DNA of 64,000 nucleotides from Spirometra erinaceieuropaei (lineage: Eukaryota > Platyhelminthes > Cestoda > Diphyllobothriidea > Diphyllobothriidae), in assembly GCA_902702965.1 (NCBI GenBank), contig CACRXP010000227.1:218104-282103 (forward strand), in the 5' to 3' direction. Shown piece by piece: positions 1 to 9,165 of the stretch (position 1 is the first letter of the stretch; each line of letters starts with the position of its first letter). Made by a program: the position numbers and the translations under genes. The notes under the pieces are model-generated. The model was not told the DNA's origin. It ran no database searches and worked only from the letters and a program-made list of their open reading frames with translations.

Positions 1-33
1 TGGTGGTGGTGGTGGTGGTGGTGGTGGTGGTGG
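1..33. repeat. (TGG)n microsatellite
   Basis: Eleven perfect TGG units open the window. They directly abut the Penelope-like fragment that follows. The same trinucleotide recurs at 40745-40791. Confidence 0.95.
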
Positions 34-303
34 CCGGCTGTGCGGCGACACGACGCAGTATCACAAGTGGCCGCCCACACCTACAAAACGGGTCATGAGT
101 TTATTTTCTCAGCCGCCAAGATAGTCGCCCACGTCGAAAACAAAACACGCCGGGAATTCATTAAAGCCTGGGTCTTGGATGAGAATTCACTCAGTCGATT
201 TATCGATCTGGCGTCGGCATACAGAGCCCTTCGCAGCCACCGCCAGTCTTGCGCCGTCGCTCTCTTGTTCTGTCTCTTGTTCTGTTGTTGCTACTATTCC
301 TGA
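34..303 (+). mobile_element. Penelope-like element relic, C-terminal end of GIY-YIG nuclease
   Basis: The frame beginning near position 40 encodes a stretch with VSQVAAHTYKTGHEF, which aligns with ASSQVAAHLTRSGHTFKF in the larger Penelope-like ORF at 30263-31207. It continues with REFIKAWVLDENSLSRFIDL, the usual C-terminal tail of Penelope-like GIY-YIG endonucleases (REFLEAW...SINRHIDLPPAY in other elements). Only the last third of the nuclease is in the window; the reverse transcriptase would lie to the left. The sequence differs from the 30-kb element, so it belongs to another subfamily. The frame closes with TGA at 301-303. Confidence 0.7.
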
Positions 304-1216
304 CGATTGTCTCTTGCACGAGTTCAACAACTAAGAACAGTAAGAAAAATGTTCCGGTGCTAGACCATCCTTCTTCTTCACTTATACAATACCCTGTCAG
401 CTGCTACCCAAATTCTCTTTCTGTGCGGAACCGGGGCTATAGGTCATAGTGGCAAAGGGCAGCTTGTGGCTGCAGCTGACGCGGTAGACTCTCCACCAGT
501 AGTAATATGGAGGCCACAGATCGCGTTTTATCATTCTTGCAAGTTAATCCCATTTCCATCATCCCGGGTCTACTCCTAAGGACCGTTTAAGGAGGAAAAA
601 AGCTACCAACAGACATACTCTAAGCTTGCCCAGTGGCTACGGCAGACCGTACTCATCGTCCTCGTGTCTGGTGCTAGGATTACTGACGTACCGAAGGAGG
701 TTAGGACAAGTGCACCACCTAGAGAAAGGTGGCACAACCTTTGGAGGGCCCAGAAGCAGCAGAGGACAAACATGCAGAGCGTTAGCAGTACAATTTTAGC
801 ACAATAACCGGCGGACGGCAACTGTTTGGCTTTGGGTGCCAAACGAATCTGCGTATCAATTAATTCAGACAGATTAGAGATGCAACCGAGGTGGCCATGT
901 GGCTGTAATACTTGGTGAGTATCGTGGGATTGGAATATTGAGTGTTTCCGGAGGAAGATGTCTAGTGACTGCGAGAGTTCTTCGATCCGCTAACACACTC
1001 TCCTGACCGATTTCGATTGCCTCAAAGTCCATAGCGTATCAAATAACACCCACATCTGTTGTTGTAAGCTTCAGCAGTGACCAATCTGTCACTCTACCGC
1101 AAAATAGTCATCAAACCAAATGGGACTTTTAAACCACGGAAGGCTGTGAGAACATGATGCTGTCTTTTTACGTGGTCCGAGATGGATAATCCAGTGGAAA
1201 AGTCTCATTTGGAAAG
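304..1216. other. Unassigned sequence
   Basis: I find no convincing exon, RNA gene or complete element here. Frames are short and share no recognisable family motif. In the other two units the next Kelch exon of the KLHL gene lies 1.8-3.1 kb downstream of exon 6, so the left gene's exon 7 should lie left of the window and not in this stretch. Confidence 0.5.
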
Positions 1217-1390
1217 CCTCTTTTCGCTCCTAATGAAACGGACTTCAATGCGGCTTTACGCCTATTAGACAGCTCTTCCCTTTATCCTGTGAATAACGAG
1301 GAGATCGGTTTTACACTTGCACGGGACACGTCGGGGGTTAGTGCAACGTGCAAAGCAATTGCCACCAGTCGAGACATGTTAACGTGTTCA
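1217..1390 (+). mobile_element. Possible Ty3/Gypsy RNase H relic
   Basis: A plus-strand frame reads ETDFNAALRLLDSSSLYPV and then NNEEIGFTLARDTSGVSA. This has the layout of the Ty3/Gypsy connection to RNase H (F..AL..L..SP.L.....PF.L.TDAS..G.GA). The first RNase H aspartate may be the D of ARDTS. Sequence from about 1340 onward matches the end of the Gypsy integrase relic in the right unit (near 42850-42990), so the insertion probably predates duplication. The stretch is short and decayed; the call is tentative. Confidence 0.35.
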
Positions 1391-1669
1391 AGGGCAGGTT
1401 TTTGGGGTTGACAGTTGAAAATGCAATTCGGGCGGTGGATGACGGAAGATGTGGGTGTAGGATATGCGAGTAGGATGCGTCGGACAGGTTATCGCAAATC
1501 ATGATATGCTTTCAACGAACACACACACCGGCAGCAATCTTGCCGGTACAAATGAATACGGAACGTAATGCCGAAAGATGCGCCTGCACATGTCTGAATG
1601 AAATTTGTGAAAGCAAGACGACCAGGTTGCAGTCTTGATTGAAACTAATGAACGAGGGACAAAACTTAC

Positions 1670-1929
1670 CTCCAAGGCCAACCACAGAGTTATACAATCT
1701 CCAGGTAGTCCGAGCAACAGCATTCCAGACATCTTGTTTACTTTCGTATGCTTCCATGACGCGTTTATCATTCGAGGAGGGTAGCTGACTCAGGGTAAAT
1801 AGCACAGGTCTGCCAGAATCACGGTAGACGCGTGGTTTCTTGGAGAAGGTAGCCGTCAATGCCTCTTCTGACTGAAGGACTGATGTTGAATAGGCACTGG
1901 TAAGCTCCTGGGCTCGCTCAATGAGTTCC
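1670..1929 (-). CDS. Left KLHL gene exon 6: linker and first Kelch strand
   Basis: The 260-nt exon follows a TTGACAG acceptor and ends at GGAG/GTAAGT (phase 2 in, phase 1 out). It begins ELIERAQELTSAYST, then KKPRVYRDSGRPVLFTLSQ, then WNAVARTTWRLYNSVV. That last part is the W...VA.....V.G pattern that opens a Kelch blade. The ELIERA segment is the helical connection from BACK. The frame is intact. Confidence 0.8.
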
Positions 1930-4900
1930 CTGTCAAGGGAGTGAAAGTGAATTTCCAAAATTAGACTGTCAAAAGACGGTATCAAATATTCATTGCACTA
2001 TGGTAATTCGAAGTCATCAGCTGTGTTGCAGAGGGCCAAAGAAGTTTACATCACCTAAAGGTGCTGGAAGTGCGTCTAGAAGTCCATGAGGTGTTGATCG
2101 ATCTCAAGGGAAAACCAGCATGATGCCAACAGCCCGACTCACGACAGACGCGTACTTTCTCGGAGAAGACAGCCGAAGCACCGGACCCGGAGGTCTAAAA
2201 GTTGACTACCGGAAGGCAGCGACAAACAGCCATGACAACACGGTAATTCAAAACCATCAGCTGGAGGGGAGCATAGACGACAATGCTGGTCTTCAGACGG
2301 CTGCATTTTAATTGGCTGGCTTCGGCTACAGATCGGTCTTTCTGCTGCTTGCAGTTGCGCCTCTATGATTCCGTTGACTGGGTTCGTTATGGAAAGACCG
2401 TGGTGCCACAAGTAGAATAAATTCCATCGTCCACAGAGGGCAAGAGTTTGCGGCCCAGGATTTGGTCAACTTTTAGACCAAATTTCGGAAGGACGCTAGG
2501 CACTACTAATAGGTTATCTATGGCGTTACGTCTTCAGAAGTTTATAAGTCGACGGATTTGACACTGAGAGCTGCCTAGGTCAGCAGTGGACGCATGATGA
2601 CTTGAATGTGATCTGCCTATCGAACTGAGACGTTCCCTGTCATTCCATTGATGAAGCCTATGGCAGAACCAACCGTGGAGTCTTTAGCACTGCTAGTTTT
2701 TACGTCACAAGTTTAATTTGTACCCACTGTCATGCAAATGGGGTATCGACGAGCAAAAAACTGAGGGAGAAAAATGGGACTCGCTCAGCTCAAAACTGCA
2801 GACTTACCGACATTTTACACTTGTGGAGCAGTCACTGTACTCCGATACTATGTCAAGCAGGATGTTTGCGGGAATTTGCAGCAGACGAAGTAGTGCAAAC
2901 AGATCCTCAAACATCAACTGACGGGAAGCTCTGTCCAGCGTCTGTGCATTGAGCCAAGTGATCAATGAACGAAGGACCGTAGCCTCGTTGGCAACGACAA
3001 GGTCATCGCGTGACAGGAGGCGTTTTAATTGGCTGCTCGATAGTTTGGTGAAGGCTGTTGTCGTAGCAAACTCCTCAAAATTTTTGCACAATGTCCACTC
3101 AATGAGGGCAGTTACGTCAGCGAACCTGAGTTCTTCGGAGATCCGCAGATATGGCAGGATGTTCCTGAGCGAGAGCCTTAAAACCGCGTCGACAATCAAA
3201 GAAGACAATGCGCACAGCTCATGAATGCCACTATGGAACTAAATCAGCAGTATATGCATGTGATGTTATACACACCGAATATTTACATTTGAACATGCGC
3301 ATATAAAGCTAAACATCTGAGCATGCATTTCGCCGCTCTCAATATCACATTAACTGGAATCTTTATATCTGCTACCACAAGTGGTCGAATACATCAGTGA
3401 GCTTGTGGGGAAGTAACGAATGCTACAATGGATCCGCATTTCTCTGAAGTATGAAAACTAAAACGCATCCTTCCTTTTGATAAAAATAATCCGGAGATAT
3501 CTAATTTCTCAAAAGCAGCACAATGTAAGACTTTTATATACGTTGTCTGGCGTGGCATTTTGGACTCATGAACACGTCAAGAACCAAAGGAAAATAGGAC
3601 ATTTCCGAGGTAATAATTTTTCATGGCATTTGCATAGGAGTCCCAAGAGATTCTCATATGAAGATCATGGTCTTCGATGTCCACTATAAAAGCAAGTACG
3701 CACAGGTGAAATTGCAGAAACACCTAGGCAACCCAAACACGGTTTTAAAAGTGTGAATTTTATTGGGTAAAACAACGCAGGCCGCCTAACAATTGCTCAA
3801 CAGCTAAAAACCACATATCTTAATTTGCAATACAACAAGTATAAACGATAGGCTGGACAAGAGACTTGCCTGAATGGTAACTTATCTGGAGAGCACATGA
3901 AGTGCACGGCTTTGTCCACCTTCAAGAAGAGCGAACAGATTGTCCCGAAAAGGTGCGGATAAGAAGCCAGGCACTCGAACGCGCTCCGTCCAGATGCCCG
4001 AAAGTCCCCCTCAGTAATGCGATGTTCCAACCAGCAGACGATGCTGCGATGAAGGGAGGCCTCACCCTTGATGCGCAGATCAGGCCTCTTCAGAAGGGAA
4101 CAGAAGTCCTCTTCTCCAACTTCACAGATTACGCCCTCATCGATGCAAACGTCAAAAGCATTCGCAAAGCCCTGCATACACGCCCCAACTATGTCTTCCA
4201 TGGCCAAATTGTGTGCCAGCTCCAGGACGAGATGGATGGAGTTCAGGCTTAAGCTGGCGACAGAAATGTGTGGGTAAAACTAGCATATGCTGCTGGGTAC
4301 TTAGGACCTGTTTTTTTAATCGGCATTGAAAGCGTTGAAATAAACATGACTATGTTGGAAGAGGTATATTTTGCAGTGCAAGCTCAAATTGGCAGTCAAC
4401 CCCGATGCCTGGTATGGTTTCGATGGGGAGGGGGGAGAGTGTGCGAAATTCGGAAAGCCCACAACGGAGTTGGGGACCGATAGCGCAATGTTGTGTCTTG
4501 AAACACTGTGGTAGAACACCAGCACACTTCTGTAGCCTTGGAAGGTAAAATAAATAGGAGTCATGCTGTTTTGCCCTGCCTACGCCAGCCGGGTTGACTG
4601 ACAACATATTTACCCCGAAGGTTGCACCCTACCATGCGTAAACTACCACTCTTAATGTGAATGCATACAGTGTGTGGTCTAACTCATAAAACCTGATGAA
4701 GAAAATTGAGATAGTCATTTTGGGACATCTTAAACGTTGTGCAGTTTAATAATTGCCTTACTCGTTCCGTAAAAGCACTCTTTTTTATAGAGAATACGTT
4801 AATGAGTAATCTTACGCATGAACGTTTCACAACTTTTGCTTCTATCAAGGTTACCTCATATTCGTACACTATCCTAAGATTTTACTTGATTTGGAAATGC

Positions 4901-7148
4901 ATAAATAAGAGTCAGGATGTTTTGTCGGGCTGGCCAGCAAAATATTTCTTCCGCAGCTTGCACCCTAACATGAGTAAACTACCACTCTCCATGTGAATGC
5001 ACACAGCATGCGATTTAACTCACGAAGCGTGAAGATGGAAATGGTAGTACTAATTTTTGGACATCTTTAACGTTGCGCAGTTTACTTATTCGTCTTACTC
5101 GCTCCGCAAATGATCCTTTTTATATGCAGAATATATTTTTATGTATGTATTTATTTATTTATTTACTCGGTTGTTTGCACGAACAGGATTTGCATACTTC
5201 TAAAATTGAGTTCACTCATTTGGTGCGAATATTTGCGACTTTGGCATTGCTGCTTTTCGTGAGATAATCTTTATTTCTGACTAATAATATAGTATTTCTC
5301 AATACTTCTTTTGTGACTTAATTACCTGAGCGTAACTCATCATAAGTTTTGTATTTTGGTGAGTGCATTTGGACGGGTTTCCGATTGATTAAGGATTTTT
5401 CGTTGATTTGGGCCCTTTCCATGAGTTGGGTCAACTACTGTATTTACTGTAGGTGAGCTAACTCATGAGATATCAACCGAAATTCCGAAATGAGTTTTTG
5501 ATTCCGAAAGATTAATTAAGTAGGGTTGTAAAACTAATCATCATGTAGCATAATTCTGTAATAATTCAGTAACCTCAGGATGCCAGTTTCGAATAAACAT
5601 CTTTCCGGCTGCATGCAAAAAGTATACTCCGTAAAAAATGACCACTTAAGTAGCAGGCATTCTTCTCATTGATTTTCGATGCTCTTAATTATTCCATTAT
5701 ATTTCGTGGAAAACACGCATAAAAATATTCATTTTTTGCTCATTCGGTAGAAAATTACGTCTTCTTCCAATTTTATCTTCGAAGGAGTGTTATAATTAGG
5801 TTTTAATAAGGTTTCTGATGGTGAGATTTTTAATACCGTGAAATGGCCGTTCATAAAACGTCATGTCTCTGCATTTACCAATGTGGCTTATAAAGTTAAT
5901 TATATGGCTCAAATCCGCTGCCGAATTTCATGAACCCCATAAGGTCTCCTCTTAATACCGTAGAGAACTGCATGGTTTTCCGTACGCGGAAATTATACGG
6001 CCTGTAGTTTAGAAACCCTGAATTCAGGTGTAACGGCAGGTCGGGTTCAAAATTATTTGGGATTTGGTAAAGTTTCTGAAAACGGAATTACATTGCTCCT
6101 TCGAGTATGGAATTGGAAGAGAACGTAATTTTCTACCGAATGAGCAAAAGAATAAATTTCTCTATGCATATTTTCCACGAAATATAATTGAATGTTTGAG
6201 GGCATCGAAAATCAATTGAAAAATGCATGCTGCATAAGTAGTCATCTTTTACAGAGTATTGTTTCCGAATGCAGCCGCAAAGAAGTTTGTTCGAAAGCCG
6301 GCATCCTGAGGTAACCGAAATATTATTGAACTATGCTGTACGATCATTAGTTTTACAACTCCACTTAATTCATCTTTTCGCGACGAAAACTCATTTCGGA
6401 ATTTCGGTTGAAATTTCATAAGTTAGCCCACCTACTGTAACTAGGTTAACTAATAATCCGCTAATTTTCAACTTAGCTGTACATTGCTACCTAAACTTTA
6501 ATTGGAATGAGTCCCTTCTGATCGTCAGCTTAAAAGAACTGTTATGATAGACAACCTACGCTTAAATCGACCAAACATCCCTCTAATACATGCTTGCTCA
6601 CATGCTCGGTTTCAGATAATCCTCATGTACACACCAGAAATATGCTAAATTCAATCTTGTTGGTAAGAACGGTGCTGCGTAAAGTGTTCGGATCAAAGGA
6701 TTCGGGTAACTTACCGCGTTGAAATGTATTCAGCACAGTGCGCCTTCAAACGGTCTATTCGCAGTTTTTTAGCCACATCCAGCAGTTCACCCAAGTTGGC
6801 TTCCGTAATCTCAATCCGTCCATTGTACGCAAAACTAATGAGCATTTCTATCATCCTATAAAACACATCAAGCAAAATGCATGTGGCACACTTACTCAGG
6901 CGAAAGCCCCTCCAACTCCTCGAATTCAGCACATTCGCCGCCATGAAGGAAGACTTCTCTAAAGAAGGGGATCGTGGCTGCGAGAACAACCTTGTGAGCC
7001 ACAATGCACACACCATTCGCCTTTGAATACATCAGAAATATCAAATAGCAGAACCTACAAAGAGCGTGAAGTCACATAATCTGCCCTGTTTCCGGTCTCT
7101 TTCCAAGAGCTTGAAGGGTCCATACTCCTGTGACTGGAAGGTAGTCAT
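1670..7148 (-). CDS. Left KLHL-type BTB-BACK-Kelch gene, 5' six exons (3' end outside window)
   Basis: Exons read on the minus strand are 7148-7059, 7020-6896, 6855-6715 (BTB), 4253-3870 and 3176-2808 (two BACK-type exons) and 1929-1670 (linker plus first Kelch strand). All splice sites are GT-AG except the donor after 3870, which is GC. Exon phases are 0, 2, 2, 2, 2, 1 and every exon is open. KLHL proteins bring substrates to Cullin-3 E3 ligases through BTB/BACK and a Kelch propeller; that function is inferred from the family. The start is the ATG of MTTFQSQEYGPF, shared by all three copies and placed just before the BTB core. No Kelch exons beyond exon 6 are visible. A long-inverted-repeat transposon lies in intron 3. 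Unlike the middle and right copies, intron 3 is only about 2.5 kb and has no CR1 fragment. Confidence 0.82.
2034..2176 (-). pseudogene. Decayed duplicate of exon 6 (left unit)
   Basis: Sequence here, and in the equivalent places of the other two units (about 16555-16760 and 43745-43915), is a diverged copy of exon 6. The block around ACGACAGACG...GAGAAGACAGC matches the exon stretch coding KKPRVYRDSG, and CTGCTGAGCCTGCTGAATGA in the right unit matches its ERAQEL portion. Frames are broken in all three. It looks like an old tandem exon duplication that lost function. Confidence 0.5.
2808..3176 (-). CDS. Left KLHL gene exon 5: BACK domain (type A)
   Basis: This 369-nt exon lies between a GTTTTAAG acceptor and a TGTCG/GTAAGT donor, with phase 2 at both ends. 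It encodes a classical BACK: RLSLRNILPYLRISEELRF, a helix with EWTLCKNFEEF, then SSSQLKRLLSRDDLVV and EATVLRSLITWLNAQ, ending LLQIPANILLDIVSE. This matches the BACK pattern F..L....L..LL..D.L.V..E..V..A...W....R. It can be joined in frame directly to BTB exon 3, or to exon 4. Confidence 0.85.
3870..4253 (-). CDS. Left KLHL gene exon 4: second BACK-type exon (type B)
   Basis: The 384-nt exon follows TTTCTGTCGCCAG and ends CAG/GCAAGT, a GC-type donor. Phase is 2 at both ends, as for exon 5. Its start (R)LSLNSIHLVLELAHNL parallels (R)LSLRNILPYLRISEEL of exon 5. Further matches are FCSLLKRPDLRIKGEA with QLKRLLSRDDLVVANEA, and RSIVCWLEHR with RSLITWLNAQ. Exons 4 and 5 are therefore homologous BACK exons. 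The frame is intact and the protein is well conserved in all three copies. Whether both are included in one mRNA or alternate cannot be told from DNA. Confidence 0.78.
4254..5446. other. Large intron 3 of left KLHL gene, 3' part
   Basis: No exon is visible. The stretch is homologous to introns of the other two units (compare 20700-21050, 22850-23230 and 45640-46150) and contains an internal near-duplication: 4680-4830 resembles 5025-5140. The part at 5140-5440 matches 27560-27900 and 50480-50760, and in inverted form 62350-62640. Confidence 0.6.
5447..6437. mobile_element. Long-inverted-repeat DNA element, copy 1 (non-autonomous, mariner-like ends)
   Basis: About 330-340 bp at each end are inverted copies of one another: 5447-5785 pairs with 6110-6437. 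A non-palindromic core of about 320 bp lies between them. The outer end is C(A/T)GTAGGTGRGCTAAC flanked by TA, as in Tc1/mariner-type elements. There is no transposase frame. It sits in intron 3 of the left gene; the same intron in the middle and right genes lacks it, while the inverted copy at 60873-62347 has it at the same place. Confidence 0.8.
6715..7148 (-). CDS. Left KLHL gene exons 1-3: BTB/POZ domain
   Basis: Exon 1 (7148-7059) runs from MTTFQSQEYGPF to RLCDFTLF. Exon 2 (7020-6896) starts ANGVCIVAHKVVLAATIPFF, and exon 3 (6855-6715) contains MLISFAYNGRIEITEANLGE and ends CAEYIST. Joined, CDFTLFANGVCIVAHKVVLA matches the BTB core CDV.L.V.....AH+.VLAA spacing exactly, which fixes the 38-nt intron 7021-7058. 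Intron 2 (6856-6895) is 40 nt. BTB mediates dimerisation and, with BACK, Cullin-3 binding in the family. All three exons are open. Confidence 0.88.
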
Positions 7149-7345
7149 CGTGCTCACAGGCAAACTGGATGCCGAGTAAACAAATACACCAGCCTGTTTA
7201 TTCTGGTGCCGCCGCCTACCTGTTCGTGTTCCAATTGGTTGCTTGACGTAAAGCGTATTTTGATTGGTGCAAGACAGCCAACTACATAACCGAGGGGAAA
7301 CCGAATGAGACGGGCCACAGCGACTAGAGGTAGGCCTTGGCAGTA
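7149..7345 (-). promoter_or_regulatory. Conserved 5' flank with CCAAT boxes (left unit)
   Basis: The block upstream of the start codon is conserved in all three genes (compare 28953-29115 and 51545-51720). On the gene strand it holds CACCAATCAAAATACGC and, closer to the ATG, a second CCAAT in an AACCAATTGG context, followed by a GC-rich GGCGGCGGCACCAGAAT block. Conservation plus CCAAT boxes suggests a promoter/5' UTR; no TATA box is evident. Transcription start is unknown. Confidence 0.4.
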
Positions 7346-8977
7346 AGAAAATGTGAAGTGATTGCATGACAGACTGTGTGGCTTCCGTTTTGATCGTGGT
7401 AACGTCATCAGAAACCTCGGTTGGATGTAATACGTAGCACGCGGAAAATTAGACGGAACACGTTGGGTTTTCCTTCGTGCTGGCATGTCATTGACTTCTA
7501 GCGCGCTGCATCACAAGGTATGGCAATGGTTGTCATGGCGGCATCGGTTCCTCCATATCCTTTGTCCGGGAACGCGCATTTTCGCTTTAATCAACAATAT
7601 ATATATATAATATGTATATATATATATAATATATATCTAAAATTGCTGGTCATCTGCTCTTTGATGAAATGCCTGTTCAGAACGCACTTCAATAATGCAG
7701 TTTACAGACGGATGTCCGCGTATTTTGCCTTTTCTAGGGTAAAGTTTAGGTTAAAATTGGGATGCTTGGCTATCATCTCCACTTCCCTGAAAAATAGTTA
7801 TAATGTTACTGCTACTTTCATCCAAATATTGGAGCTCTCTTGCTCCATTTTCTTCCCCTAAAAGCTGCGTTCCACGATTATAAATGCATAACAGACTGGA
7901 TAGATGTAACGGCTAATATATATCTAAAACTGCTGGTCAGCTGCTCGTTCCGTTTCTAAATTACGCATTAAGCGGAAACTAAACCATGAGAAAAGTATCT
8001 TACCATATGCTCGGAAGTTAACATAGTGACTTAGTAGAGGGCATTTTCACGGTTAGTTGTTGAGCATTAGCAAAGGGCAGGAAAATGCCAGAACTTTCAA
8101 ACAGAGGCTTATTTTCAAGCGTTACCACTGCGTTTTAGGACATGAAAGCATACAGATGTGTAAATCTGATCTTTTAAAATCGATGAAGTGTCTGGTTTTC
8201 AAAAGATAATGTTCTTGTCCCATCCGATTTGCGTGGTGAAAAGGATAAATTTCCTAGCGTGGCAAGTCCCTTTTAGTAAAACACTTGAGTTAAGGTTGCT
8301 CTCTTCTAATAGAAAAATAGGCATTTGCGTGCAACCTTGGCCTAGGCTAGCTATTAACATAGAAAACAGCCCAAATACAAGTTGACGTAAATTTTTGCCC
8401 ATATTTGCAAGAAGTTTGGCTGATAAAATTCTCTACAGACATATTCTGCGCTAAAAGGACATTCGCCAAAACGGACTAGAAAAATCAATAAAATGTATGA
8501 CATTCATGTTCCATGAGCTGCATTTACAGCCACTCGAATTGGGTAGGATTCTTGCTCAAACATAACCCAGAACTACTCCCCACGGGCAAGGGTACGGACT
8601 ATAAGCGTCGGATTCATACGCAATTTTGATTCTGCGATCCTTTTATTTGAAGTTTCCTTTATAACAGACAGAATCCAGAAAGGTGCTGATTACCACTGTA
8701 AACTAAATTAGTTAGATATAACATTGTTTTCGAAAGATACACTCAGCGAAAGAACTGTGTTTTTCCTGATATATCGGGCATTCACCGTGGGCTGGGAATG
8801 AAGACCCCGGGTATTAGACGCTTACTTTTTTTATTAAAGAACAAATCTAGCAGTGAAAGTATATATTTAAAAAAGCAATTGCTGTAACGAAAAGAAAGTT
8901 TGCCTTATGAACTGTTAATAGCATTTTTATGAGTAGGCTGGAAGAAAACACCTCCACGATCATAGAAATCAGTCCTC
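7346..8977. other. Intergenic AT-rich sequence
   Basis: No gene recognised. An (AT)n-type microsatellite lies at about 7597-7637. Around 7630-7700 and 7915-7950 a short motif (TATATATCTAAAA(T/C)TGCTGGTCA) occurs twice as a direct repeat. The stretch separates the left gene from the 3' end of the middle gene. Confidence 0.5.
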
Positions 8978-9165
8978 TCAAGTTTTTCCAACGGCCACCA
9001 CCGCCATGATGACATCTGGGCGCTCTAAAGGAAAGGAAGAAAAAACTTTTGTAGATAAATGAGCTTGTGAGGCTGCCGAATTTGTGTCGGGAAACCGGTC
9101 GTCTGCCGTAAGAGAAGCAGGAGCATTCAGTGAATTCCACAAAATCGTTCCATCCAAATTAACTG
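8978..9165 (-). CDS. Candidate terminal exon of middle KLHL gene
   Basis: A minus-strand frame encodes LDGTILWNSLNAPASL and, after a possible short intron, PDVIMAVVAVGKT followed by TGA. The equivalent position in the right unit (34834-35040) encodes LDETVLRSSLNVCKPL and LNVIMEVVAVGKT. The VVAVG ending resembles the last strand of a Kelch propeller. Location after exon 10 in both units supports it, but splice sites and phase were not resolved; it may also be a conserved non-coding segment. Confidence 0.35.
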
